Shown here piece after piece: positions 9,901-18,358 of a stretch of DNA of 44,429 nucleotides. The position numbers and the translations under genes are program-made. Source of the stretch: CAYUPI01 sp964446585 (lineage in GTDB: Bacteria; Verrucomicrobiota; Verrucomicrobiia; Limisphaerales; UBA8199); contig CAYUPI010000045.1 of the NCBI GenBank assembly GCA_964446585.1, positions 1 to 44,429 of the forward strand, read 5' to 3'. Each line of letters begins with the position of its first letter. The first letter of the stretch is position 1. The notes under the pieces are model-generated. The model made no database searches, was not told where the DNA came from, and saw only the letters and a program-made list of their open reading frames with translations.

Positions 9901-12095
9901 TACGCAACAGCATTGCCAATGATCCGGACCGCAGCCGCCACTTCCAGCCACGCGGGCTGGCGGTCACCGCCGACAGCACCAAACTCTACGTCACCCGCTT
10001 TCTCTCCTTCACCAGGTCAGGCGGCCGCCAGGGCGACGATCAGGGTAAACAGGGCCTGGTAGCCGTGCTCGATATCGATACCAGCTCAGTCAACATCAAC
10101 GATTACAAGGTCGCCCGTGTCATCCCGCTTGCCTCGCAAATTACCGGTTTCAAATTCCCAAACCTGACCAATCCGCCCGCCCCCGACACCCTGGCTTTCC
10201 CGAACCAGCTCCAGAGCATCGTGCTTCGTGGCGAATCGGCTTATCTGCCCAATATCGCCGCTTCTCCGACCGGACCCCTCCGCTTCAGTCTCGATACGCA
10301 CGCGTTTGTCAACGTGATTGCCGGCGCCAACACCACGACTCCGCAGGATGGAGGAGCGCTCAACCTGCATCTCGGCGCGCGCACTCCTGAAGCCGGCAAG
10401 GTCAGGCACTTTTTCGCCAATCCCTGGGCGATCGCGTTTACGAGCGAACTCGGCAATGGGACTGCTTATGCCGTTTCCGCTGCAAGCGATCTTGTCGTGA
10501 AACTTAACGTCGATGCCGCCGGCAAGCTCAGCTTTACAGTGAACGACACGACAACCCGTTTCATCGATCTGAATGATCCGACCAACCCGGCTACTATGGG
10601 GGCCAACGCTGGTAAGAATCCGCAAGGAATCGCCATCGACAGCACCGGCTCCAAAGCTTACGTGGCCAACTTCGTTTCCCGAAATGTTTCCGTGGTCGAT
10701 CTGACGACCGACTCCGTGATCGCCGTGATCCCGACTTCGGATTTGCCGGCTCCGGGCTCGGCCGGCGAAACCAACCTCGTCGGGGCCGAGATGTTCTTTT
10801 CTTCCCGTGGCAACTTCGATTCCATCACGGGCACCAACTCCTTGCGAGATCGGCTTTCCAGCGAAGGCTGGCAAAGCTGCAGCAGTTGCCACTTCAAGGG
10901 ACTGACTGACGGCGTGGTCTGGCAATTCAACGCCGGACCGCGCAAGAGCGTGCCCCTCAACGCCAGCTTCAGCCCCCACAATCGCACCCAGCAACGCATA
11001 CTGAATTACTCGGCCATCTTCGACGAGATCGAAGACTTCGAAGCCAACATCCGCAATGTCTCCGGCCCCGGCAATCTCGCCGCTCCCATCAACGGCAATT
11101 CTCTGGATCCCAATCACGGCTTGCTTATCGGCGACAGTGGCGACCTCAATGTCGCCCCGAGCGCAGTCAACGCGTTTGCGTTGCCGAATGCCAATCGTGC
11201 CCAGGTTACTGTGACCCTGCCGGGCAGCACTAACAAAGTCCCGGCCCTGACAGCCCTCCGCGAGTGGGTGCGCAACGCCGTGCGTACGCCAAACGCTCCT
11301 CTGGCGCTGCCATGGCTGCCAGGCGCCCCCTCGGAAGCTGACATCAATCAAGGCCGCCGGTTATTCCTCAACGCCGGCTGCGTCAACTGCCACGGCGGCA
11401 TCGGCTGGACCATCAGCCTCAAGGACTTCACTTCTCCTCCGGCTGGCACCGAGATTTTCACCGAACGCACCCCCGCACAGATCTTCGGCAACCCGGTCGG
11501 CGCGCAGTACCTGAACCGCTTCCTGCGCGACGTCGGCTCATTCCAACTGGGCGTGCCTGGTGGCACTAATTTGTTCGGCAACAACATCGGCGCCGACGAG
11601 TTCGCAGCTCCAACGGTTGTCACGAACACCTTGATAGCCGGCCAGGACGCCCTGGGCATCGACTACAACAACGACGGCAAAGGCACCGGCTTTAACGTTC
11701 CTTCGGTGCTGAGCCTCCACGCGCTGCCTCCTTACTTTCACAATGGCGCCGCCGAATCGCTCTCGGCGGTCGTCTCCAACGTGAACCACCGCACTGACAA
11801 CGGCCGCCGCCCCGACGGCTTGAGCAACCCGGCCGATCAGGCCAAGGTCGTGAAATTCCTCGAATCTATCGACGTTCATACGGTCCCGTTTGTTACCCTG
11901 TCAGTTCAGGTGATCGGCGCCTACGCAATCCTTTCGTTTGATTCCGTCAACGGAGCGGAGTATGGGATCGAAACGCGGACCGCCATCGACGGCGCGCCGA
12001 GCGTGATCGGCAGCTTCACCGGCAATGGCGGACGCCTGCAGGTAGCCTTGCCGATCGATACCACCGCCCAGTTCTTCAGACTCGTCGAGCCTTAG
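6960..12095 (+). CDS. secreted protein with two tandem YVTN beta-propeller/diheme cytochrome c units
   Basis: This 1711-residue protein has a signal peptide (cleavage expected after ARA at residue 36), so it is exported. Residues 39-840 and 841-1640 are two copies of one unit. Each unit has a beta-propeller part with YVTN-like blades (YVANAAAGTVSIL, VFVANSGQDTITVID, AYVANFVSRNVSVVDL) and then a cytochrome part related to the diheme peroxidase/MauG group. Heme motifs CxxCH are at residues 502-506, 667-671, 1307-1311 and 1474-1478, giving four c-type hemes. The last 70 residues (ending FFRLVEP) form a separate beta-rich tail of the sort seen on secreted Verrucomicrobia proteins. The YVTN-cytochrome pairing is known. 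A peroxidase, an oxidase of the MauG kind, or an electron conduit are all possible; the substrate cannot be told. No cytochrome maturation genes are nearby. Confidence 0.85.
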   Translation: MKLFTSLESVLAPRYTRAFLAAVLVLLSMLPEPARAQYGRPTYSSPIAISLDDKLIWAVNPADDSVSVFRPDNNTRITKITVGDEPQSVTLTPDGQYAYVANAAAGTVSILQITNPAWGTFSAGVITNLTTGAEPWNIVCSPDGKRVFVANSGQDTITVIDTTSRSIIGHVDLRNSIANDPDRSRHFQPRGLSVTADSTRLYVTRFLSFTKVGGRQGDDIGKEGLVAVLDINTSSSVIGGYVVARTVALAPQITSFKFPNLTNPPAPDTLAFPNQLQSIVIRGDQAFLPNIAASPTGPLRFSLDTHAFVSVIDAVTGTSPVDAGTNKFLNLHLGARTAEAGKIRHFFANPWDIAFTTQSGTGTAYVVSAASDLLVKLNVDSAGKLSFTVNDTTTRFIDLNDPTNSATLGASAGKNPQGIAINSAGTRAYVANFVSRNVSVVDLTNDAVIAVAQSSDLPTPGSAGETNLVGAEMFFSSRGNFDSITGTNSLRDRLSSEGWQSCSSCHFKGLTDGVIWQFNAGPRKSVPLHASFNPLNRSQQRVLNYSAIFDEIEDFEANIRNVSGPGNLTTPINGNSLDPNHGLLIGDSGDLNVAPSALNAFTLANANRAQVTVTLPGSANKVPALTALREWVRNAVRTPNAPKAGLPNAASSSDIATGRSLFTQASCSSCHGGENWTASLKDFTSPPGSSEIFTERTGTFSNNPVGAQFLARFLRDIGSFNLGVPGQGNSLGNNIGADEKAAATVVTNTLIAGQDALGRDYNSDGKGIGFNVPSLLGAFALPPYYHNGAAESLAAVVADVKHRTDNGRLPDTLANASDQAKVVSFLESIDTTTAPVFTVAHRPSYSSPIAINFNDHLIWTVNPGDNSVSVIRPDNNTRLAKISVGAEPQSLALTPDNQNVYVANAAGNSLTVIKVNDPAWGTFSAAVDTSVGLNGELETGAEPWNIVCSPDGNRIFVANSAQDTITVISTAYKSIIGHIDLRNSIANDPDRSRHFQPRGLAVTADSTKLYVTRFLSFTRSGGRQGDDQGKQGLVAVLDIDTSSVNINDYKVARVIPLASQITGFKFPNLTNPPAPDTLAFPNQLQSIVLRGESAYLPNIAASPTGPLRFSLDTHAFVNVIAGANTTTPQDGGALNLHLGARTPEAGKVRHFFANPWAIAFTSELGNGTAYAVSAASDLVVKLNVDAAGKLSFTVNDTTTRFIDLNDPTNPATMGANAGKNPQGIAIDSTGSKAYVANFVSRNVSVVDLTTDSVIAVIPTSDLPAPGSAGETNLVGAEMFFSSRGNFDSITGTNSLRDRLSSEGWQSCSSCHFKGLTDGVVWQFNAGPRKSVPLNASFSPHNRTQQRILNYSAIFDEIEDFEANIRNVSGPGNLAAPINGNSLDPNHGLLIGDSGDLNVAPSAVNAFALPNANRAQVTVTLPGSTNKVPALTALREWVRNAVRTPNAPLALPWLPGAPSEADINQGRRLFLNAGCVNCHGGIGWTISLKDFTSPPAGTEIFTERTPAQIFGNPVGAQYLNRFLRDVGSFQLGVPGGTNLFGNNIGADEFAAPTVVTNTLIAGQDALGIDYNNDGKGTGFNVPSVLSLHALPPYFHNGAAESLSAVVSNVNHRTDNGRRPDGLSNPADQAKVVKFLESIDVHTVPFVTLSVQVIGAYAILSFDSVNGAEYGIETRTAIDGAPSVIGSFTGNGGRLQVALPIDTTAQFFRLVEP
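7074..11879 (+). repeat. in-gene tandem duplication of about 2.4 kb
   Basis: Copy 1 covers about 7074-9479 and copy 2 about 9480-11879. Long stretches of encoded protein are identical or nearly so, for example NDPDRSRHFQPRGL, FKFPNLTNPPAPDTLAFPNQ and DRLSSEGWQSCSSCHFKG in both. The DNA differs mainly at third codon positions, so the duplication is not recent and the protein sequence has been kept under selection. Heme motifs are offset by 805 and 807 residues between copies. The strongest local differences are an insertion in copy 2 (SVGLNGELE) and the linker before the second heme motif. Confidence 0.9.
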
Positions 12096-12160
12096 GTCGC
12101 CGCGGATAGCCGGTCGTCGTTGACGCTGAGACACCGCTCCGATAGAGTGCAGGCGCCCTG

Positions 12161-14275
12161 ATGAGCTTTCTTGCGCCGTTGTTTTTGTTGGGCGCACTGG
12201 CCGCGGCCCTGCCGGTGGTGTTTCATCTCATTCGCCGAACCACCCGAGAAAAGACACCCTTCAGCTCACTCATGTTTCTGCTGCCCTCGCCGCCGCGCCT
12301 GACCCGCCGCAGCCGGCTCGAACATATTTTGCTCCTGGTGCTGCGTTGCGCGGTGATCGGTTTCCTCGCGCTCGGCTTTGCGCGCCCATTCCTCAAACAC
12401 GCCGTGGACAAAGAACCGCCGTCGGCTGAGGCCCGGCGCGTGCTCGTTCTGTTGGACACCAGCGCCAGCATGCGCCGCACCGGCCTGTGGGCGGACGCAT
12501 GCGCGCGCGTCGAGTCCATTCTGCGTCATACTTCTCCCGCCGATCAGGTCGCGCTCTACGCATTCGACCAGCAGGTAAAACCGCTGCTTACTTTCGATGA
12601 ATGGAATGCTGGTCGGGCAGGCGACCGTGCTGGCCTGGCGGCGCGCAAATTGGCCGAGACCTCCCCTGGTTGGGCTGCCACTCACCTGGCAAACGCGTTG
12701 ATCAGCGCGGCCGAGGCTTTGGCCGACACTGCCGGCAAATCGCCCTCGGGCCGGCGGCAAATCATAATTGTCAGCGATTTGCAGGAAGGAAGCCGCACGG
12801 AGCCACTCCAAGGTTACGAGTGGCCCAAAGATATCCTGGTGTCTCTCGAACCACTCAAAGCTCGGCACCCGAGCAACGCCAGCCTGCAATGGCTCACCAG
12901 CGCCGACGAGACTGAGCCAGAAAAAGATGGGACAGTGCGTGTGCGAGTTGTTAACACCGGCGAATCGAAGCGGGAGCAGTTCAAAGTCGGATGGGCTCAA
13001 GGCAATGGAGCCGGTTTCGCGGGCAAGCCAATTGATCTCTATGTCCCTCCCGGTCAAAGCCGGATCGTTCCTGTCCCCTCGCCCGCGGCGGTCGGCGCGG
13101 TAGATCGTATCATCCTGCAAGGCGACGACGAAGAGTTCGACAACACGGCATTCGTCCTTCCACCGGAGCAATCGTCACTAAGCATCTTGTACCTTGGCGC
13201 CGATGCTGGGAACGACACCCGCGAGCCTCTATTCTATGTTCGCCGAGCCTTCCAGGAAACAAAACGGCAGGCCGTCCGGGTGGTGGCTCATGCACCGAAA
13301 CAATTGCTCCCGGCTGATGAGCTGAAATCTGCTTCCCTCCTCATCGTAACGAGCGGGCTGCCCGAGGAATCGACTCGCGAGTTGCGCGCGCAAATCGCCG
13401 CCGGAAAGACCCTGCTCTTGGTCCTGGATGGCATCGATACGGAGGCTACCCTGGCGCGGTTGCTCGGTTTGGAGCGCCTGCGAGGCGAGGAAGGCCGAGT
13501 GACAACCTACGCCATGCTCGCCGAAGTCGACTTCAGACATCCGCTCCTGGCGCCCTTCGCCGACCCTCGATACAGCGATTTCACCAAGATCCGCTTCTGG
13601 AAATATCGTCGGCTTGATCCAGCCGCTGTCCCGGGGGCGCGGGTGCTGGCCAAATTTGATGGCGGCGACCTGGCCATTTTGGAAGCGCCTGTTGCTAAAG
13701 GACGCCTGTTTGTGCTCACGTGCGGCTGGCGGCCGCAGGAAAGCCAGCTCGCGCTTTCGACCAAGTTCGTGCCCCTGCTTTACTCATTCCTCGAACAAAG
13801 CGGCAATGTCTTACCGACGGCTTCTCAGTATCATGTGGGAGATCCCGTGCCCATGGCGTCGATCGTGGGGACGGAGCACGGATCTCTGGTAATTCGGAAG
13901 CCGGACGGCGCGGAAATCAAGCTGGATGCGAATGAGACTAACTTTTCTCAAACCATGACTCCCGGCATCTATTCAGTAGTTTCGGCCCAGCCGTCCAAAC
14001 GCTTCGTGGTCAACCTGGATCCCGCCGAGGCCCGAACCACGCCGTTCGCAGCGGACGAACTGGAGCGGCTCGGAGTGCCGCTGGCAAAGCCGGCGCCCAC
14101 CGTTGCCCACCAGATCGCTCGCCAAACCCGGTTGCAAAATGCCGAGTTGGAAAACCGCCAAAAACTCTGGAGAATCATGCTGATGGCCGCGTTGACAATA
14201 CTCCTGGTAGAAACCTGGCTCGCTGGTCGCACAGCGCGGCAAGCACGCCTCCAATCTGTAGCCTCGCCATCATGA
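12161..14275 (+). CDS. BatA-like membrane protein with von Willebrand factor A domain
   Basis: This 704-residue protein begins with the aerotolerance-regulator N-terminal domain (BatA family): a first membrane helix at about residues 4-24, a short basic cytoplasmic stretch, and a second helix at about 55-74. A VWA domain follows, with the metal-site motif Asp99-x-Ser101-x-Ser103 in LVLLDTSASM. The middle (about 250-640) is a beta-rich periplasmic part with a glutamine-amidotransferase-like fold region (LLIVTSGLPEESTRELRAQ). One helix near residues 672-690 anchors the C-terminus. The family usually travels with a MoxR ATPase and a DUF58 protein; neither is in this window. It lies 65 bases after the propeller gene and 78 before the next gene, so all three may be co-transcribed. 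The function in this phylum is unknown. Confidence 0.85.
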   Translation: MSFLAPLFLLGALAAALPVVFHLIRRTTREKTPFSSLMFLLPSPPRLTRRSRLEHILLLVLRCAVIGFLALGFARPFLKHAVDKEPPSAEARRVLVLLDTSASMRRTGLWADACARVESILRHTSPADQVALYAFDQQVKPLLTFDEWNAGRAGDRAGLAARKLAETSPGWAATHLANALISAAEALADTAGKSPSGRRQIIIVSDLQEGSRTEPLQGYEWPKDILVSLEPLKARHPSNASLQWLTSADETEPEKDGTVRVRVVNTGESKREQFKVGWAQGNGAGFAGKPIDLYVPPGQSRIVPVPSPAAVGAVDRIILQGDDEEFDNTAFVLPPEQSSLSILYLGADAGNDTREPLFYVRRAFQETKRQAVRVVAHAPKQLLPADELKSASLLIVTSGLPEESTRELRAQIAAGKTLLLVLDGIDTEATLARLLGLERLRGEEGRVTTYAMLAEVDFRHPLLAPFADPRYSDFTKIRFWKYRRLDPAAVPGARVLAKFDGGDLAILEAPVAKGRLFVLTCGWRPQESQLALSTKFVPLLYSFLEQSGNVLPTASQYHVGDPVPMASIVGTEHGSLVIRKPDGAEIKLDANETNFSQTMTPGIYSVVSAQPSKRFVVNLDPAEARTTPFAADELERLGVPLAKPAPTVAHQIARQTRLQNAELENRQKLWRIMLMAALTILLVETWLAGRTARQARLQSVASPS

Positions 14276-14353
14276 AGCTGTGCTATACTTTGGGCATGCA
14301 TCGCAAGAGCGTTACCGGCGCAGAGCAACTTCATCATAGTAGAATCACATTCC

Positions 14354-17300
14354 ATGCGCCCTGACGATTTGCTCAAAACGCAGCTTGGCGCCGTGCTTGT
14401 CCGCCAGCGTTGGTCCCTGCTCTGGAATAAATTAGCTCTGTGTTGGGCGGCAGCCGCTCTGCTCTCCTTCCTGCTTCTGCTCGTGGAGCGGCTAAGTGGC
14501 TGGGCCTTGTCGTTCGCCCCCGGACTGATCCTTGCCTCTGGGCTAATCGCCGCTGTCACAATTGGTGTGTGGCAGCTCCGGCGCCCGGTGGATTGGCGCG
14601 AACTCGCCCGCCAGATTGAGACGCGGCATCCACAACTGGAAGGCCGACTTCTGACCGCCGTGCAACAAGATGCGCGAGGCGACGAGCTAAACTACTTGCA
14701 GCAACGCCTGATCGATGAGGTCCTGCAGGACAGCCGCCAAAACGATTGGGCGGAGGCAATCCCAGCATCGCGGCTCGCGCTCGCCCAAACGGCCCACTGG
14801 ACGGCGCTGGGCCTTTTCGCGCTCACCCTGTGGAACCTGCCACGCACGCATAGCAACTCCCTTGTTGCCCGAATTTCGGATTTTTCAATTGCAGTCAATC
14901 CCGGGGACACGACGCTGGAGCGCGGGAGCAGTCTGGTGGTAATGGCGCGATTTACGGGAGCCGTGCCACCGGGGGCGGAACTTGTCATTGCTCAACCGCC
15001 AGTCGCTGGTACGCGCCGCATCCCGCTGGTCAAGAGCCTGGCCGATCCCATCTTCGGCGGCAGCGTGCCCGAAGTTGCGACGAATCTTGTGTATCACGTT
15101 CGGTATGCCGGCCGGCGCACACGCGACTTTCATGTGACGGTGTTCGACTATCCTCGCTTGGAACACGCCGACGCCAACATTACCTACCCCGATTACACGG
15201 GCCAATCCCCCAAGCGCATCGAAAATACCAGGCGTCTGAGCGCGGTCGAGGGCTCAAGCATCGACGTGAAACTGAAACTCAACAAACCGGTGGTTGCGGC
15301 CCGCCTTGTCGCGAAGGACAACGATCGGAGCGTGTTGCCGCTGACAATCGAGAGCGATAGAGCGGCCGCGGCCTTGAAGCAATTTCGGTTGTTGGTGAGC
15401 AAAACCTATGACCTGCAGCTCGTGGATGCCGCGGGCCGAACAAACAAAGTCCCGGCGCAGTTTGTGTTCGACGCGCTCACCAACCGACGACCGGAGTTGC
15501 GCCTTGCCGCGCCGCGCGGTGATCTTCGCCCCTCTGCCATCGAGGAAATTGTTTTCGAAGGAACGGTCTGGGACGATTTCGGCGTGCGGGATTTTGGGCT
15601 GGCATACGCTTCGCCCGGCCAGGAGGTCCGGTGGGTCGAGTTAGGCAGTGCCGTGCCGGCCCAGGAAAAGCGGTCATTCCAATATGTCTTGCGCCTGGAA
15701 GATATCGGCGTTCAGCCGGATGAACTGCTCACCTGGTTCGCCTGGGCCGAAGATACTGGACCAGACGGGAAGTTGCGGCGTACAGAAACCGACCTGTATT
15801 TCGCTGAAGTCCGTCCCTTTGAAGAAGTCTTCCGCGAGGGCCAGCAACCGGACGGTCAGTCCTCCGGACCTCAGGAAAGCCAGAGCGGCAAGCTCGTTGA
15901 GCTGCAGAAGAAGATCCTCAGTGCCACGTGGAATTTGCAAAGACAACAAGGCATTTCGGTATCCTCGGAGCGCAAGATTTCGATTCCGGGCAAAAACAAT
16001 CCCGATAAGCCGGCGGCGCAGCCCCGCTCCTCTGCTCCTCCGCAATCCTTGAAAGGCGCCCGTCAAGCTCAGCGGATATTCGGTCTTCACGGTCTTTCAG
16101 ACCGCTACTTCGGACAGCCTGCGACTCCTTCGTTGCGCACACCTTCTTCACCCGGTACTAACAGCGCCACCCTGGAGCCTTCACCGCCCGGGACCAGGCC
16201 TCTTTCGTACCAGGATGACGCCGCGACTCTGCGCGACTCCCAGTCCCAGGCGCTCGAACAAGCTGAAGCCGCCGCGAGCGACGCTCGCGACCCGCGCGCA
16301 CAGGCTCTCTGGACGGCGACCGTTCGAGAAATGGAGCGAGCCCTGGAGCACCTCAATCAAGCCACCAACTCACCGGAGCCCTTGCCGGCGGCGTTGACCT
16401 CTGAACAATCCGCTTATCAGGCCCTTCTCAAATTGCAGGAGCACGAATATCAGGTGGTCCGCAACCGCAAAGGAAACCGGGGTGGCGGCAACAACGATCG
16501 CTGGCAACAGCAGTTGGAGCAAATGGATTTGGCAAAGTCGGAGGACCGCTATGAGACTCAGCGCCAGGCCCAAAAGCCACAGAACCATCAGTTCCGGGAA
16601 CAGTTGCAGGTCATGAATCGACTGCAGGAGTTGGCCCGGCGGCAGCAGGACTTCAATGATCGGCTCAAGGAACTTCAAACGGCATTGCAGGAAGCGCGCA
16701 CGGAGCAGGAACGCGAGGAAATTCGCCGCCGGCTCAAACGGCTGCAGGAGGAAGAGCAGCAAATGCTCGCCGATGTGGACGAACTGCGCCAGCGCATGGA
16801 CCGGCCCGAGAACCAGTCGCGCATGGCCGAGGAGCGAAAACAGCTCGAGCAGACTCGCGAGGAGCTCCAGCGCGCCGCTCAGGCATCCAGCCAGGGAACC
16901 GCTTCGCAAGCCTTGGCCGCTGGCACACGCGCCCAGCGCCAGCTTCAACAAATGCGCGATCAAATGCGCCAGGAATCATCCAACCAGTTCTCCGATGATC
17001 TGCGCCAAATGCGTACCGAGGCCCGCGAGCTGGCCCGGCAACAGGAGGACCTGGTCAAGCAGTTGGTCGCGGAAAACGGTGGCCAGCGCAAATCGCTTTC
17101 TGATGCGGTCCCGACGGAGGACCTGGTTAATCGACTGGCGCAACAAAAGCAGCGCATGACCAACCTGGTGGAGCGGGCTACGCAGGTCTCTCAACAGGCC
17201 GAAGAGCCGGAACCACTGCTCTCGCGCCAGCTTTACGACACAGTCCGCAAATTTGCCCAGGAAAATCTTAAAAACGTCCAGGAGGCGCAGGACGAATTGA

Positions 17301-18358
17301 TCAATCGCCGGCTCATGTCCAGCGGCCTTTACGACGTGTTGAAGGACGCTTCCAATCAGGATGGCCCAAAACTTCTGGAGCTGACTTCCGAGTTGCTGCG
17401 GCAAAACTTTCGCGGACCCGCGGCCGAAACTGCGCAGCGAGCGCAAGGCACGATCGAGCAACTCAAGAAGGGCATCCAGCGCGCGGCGGAAAGCATCCTC
17501 GGCGATGATTTCGAGTCCTTGCGCCTGGCGCGCGAGGAACTCGAGCAACTCACTCAACAGTTAGCCCGCGAAATGGCCCAGGCCCAAGCCGGCGATACCT
17601 CGACAAATCTTGCGCCGGAGCTGGGACCACAGACCGGCACGCTGTCTCGGTCTTCGAGCCAGTTCACGCCCCGCCAGGATTCGTCCGCCGAAGCCGGCGG
17701 AGAACAGCGTGCCGGCGAACAAAAAAGACGCGACCAGGCTGGCCGGCCGACCGACAGCGGTTCGCAGGCCCAGGACGCGCAGCAGGAAGGCCAGGCGGAC
17801 CGGGGTGGCCAATCTTCGGACAGCCAGCAAGTCGGTACAGCAGGCGGAGGTCGCCCCGGAGCCGTGCCTGCTGCAAGTGCGCAGCGCGGCGGTCCGCCCA
17901 GCGGAGAGCAGGATGGAGGAGGCAACACCTCCCGCGACTGGCTTCGTAGCTTTGATCGGTCCTGGAATGACGATCGCTTGCTCCAAGGTGGCCCTATCAC
18001 AGGCGGAGCCTTTGGTCCATGGTCGGACCGCTTGCGCGAAGTCGAGGAGCTGATCGACTTTTCCGATCTGCGCCACCAGGTCGCCACAGCTCGTGAGCGC
18101 GCCCGTCTTCTGCGCCAAACCCTCAAAAGCGAGCGAAAGAAGCCTGATTGGGCCGTCGTGCAGCTCCAGGTAATGAAACCCCTGATCGAAGTACGCGATC
18201 GTATCGCGGACGAGCTGGCTCGCCGCGAATCGGCCGATGCTCTGGTGCCCATCGACCGCGACCCCGTCCCCATCCGTTACTCCGATCTTGTGCGCCGTTA
18301 TTACGAGGAACTCGGCAAGGATCGGAATCAAGACAGAAAGGTCCTTAATAGTCCATAA
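14354..18358 (+). CDS. very large membrane-anchored coiled-coil protein (DUF4175-like)
   Basis: At 1334 residues this is a protein of unknown function that often follows BatA-like VWA genes in planctomycetes and Verrucomicrobia. Three hydrophobic helices lie in the first 165 residues (about 32-50, 55-73 and 145-162). Then comes a beta-rich, Ig-like periplasmic region to about residue 500. A Gln/Glu/Arg-rich coiled coil occupies roughly 740-1090, followed by a Gly/Gln/Ser low-complexity stretch (about 1090-1195) and a conserved C-terminal helix region with DLVRRYYEELGK. The length and the coiled coil suggest a scaffold or a periplasm-spanning element working with the VWA protein, but that is inference. 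The final 31 bases overlap the convergent OPT gene. Confidence 0.7.
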   Translation: MRPDDLLKTQLGAVLVRQRWSLLWNKLALCWAAAALLSFLLLLVERLSGWALSFAPGLILASGLIAAVTIGVWQLRRPVDWRELARQIETRHPQLEGRLLTAVQQDARGDELNYLQQRLIDEVLQDSRQNDWAEAIPASRLALAQTAHWTALGLFALTLWNLPRTHSNSLVARISDFSIAVNPGDTTLERGSSLVVMARFTGAVPPGAELVIAQPPVAGTRRIPLVKSLADPIFGGSVPEVATNLVYHVRYAGRRTRDFHVTVFDYPRLEHADANITYPDYTGQSPKRIENTRRLSAVEGSSIDVKLKLNKPVVAARLVAKDNDRSVLPLTIESDRAAAALKQFRLLVSKTYDLQLVDAAGRTNKVPAQFVFDALTNRRPELRLAAPRGDLRPSAIEEIVFEGTVWDDFGVRDFGLAYASPGQEVRWVELGSAVPAQEKRSFQYVLRLEDIGVQPDELLTWFAWAEDTGPDGKLRRTETDLYFAEVRPFEEVFREGQQPDGQSSGPQESQSGKLVELQKKILSATWNLQRQQGISVSSERKISIPGKNNPDKPAAQPRSSAPPQSLKGARQAQRIFGLHGLSDRYFGQPATPSLRTPSSPGTNSATLEPSPPGTRPLSYQDDAATLRDSQSQALEQAEAAASDARDPRAQALWTATVREMERALEHLNQATNSPEPLPAALTSEQSAYQALLKLQEHEYQVVRNRKGNRGGGNNDRWQQQLEQMDLAKSEDRYETQRQAQKPQNHQFREQLQVMNRLQELARRQQDFNDRLKELQTALQEARTEQEREEIRRRLKRLQEEEQQMLADVDELRQRMDRPENQSRMAEERKQLEQTREELQRAAQASSQGTASQALAAGTRAQRQLQQMRDQMRQESSNQFSDDLRQMRTEARELARQQEDLVKQLVAENGGQRKSLSDAVPTEDLVNRLAQQKQRMTNLVERATQVSQQAEEPEPLLSRQLYDTVRKFAQENLKNVQEAQDELINRRLMSSGLYDVLKDASNQDGPKLLELTSELLRQNFRGPAAETAQRAQGTIEQLKKGIQRAAESILGDDFESLRLAREELEQLTQQLAREMAQAQAGDTSTNLAPELGPQTGTLSRSSSQFTPRQDSSAEAGGEQRAGEQKRRDQAGRPTDSGSQAQDAQQEGQADRGGQSSDSQQVGTAGGGRPGAVPAASAQRGGPPSGEQDGGGNTSRDWLRSFDRSWNDDRLLQGGPITGGAFGPWSDRLREVEELIDFSDLRHQVATARERARLLRQTLKSERKKPDWAVVQLQVMKPLIEVRDRIADELARRESADALVPIDRDPVPIRYSDLVRRYYEELGKDRNQDRKVLNSP

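Noticed and set aside
10086..11351. Minus-strand open frame of 421 codons inside the second propeller unit
   Set aside because: A shadow of the duplicated gene. A similar antisense frame appears over the first unit, as expected from duplicated codon patterns.
18328..18358. Overlap of the coiled-coil and OPT genes as a sign of a wrong frame
   Set aside because: Both C-terminal ends are protein-like and in uninterrupted frames; short convergent overlaps are common.
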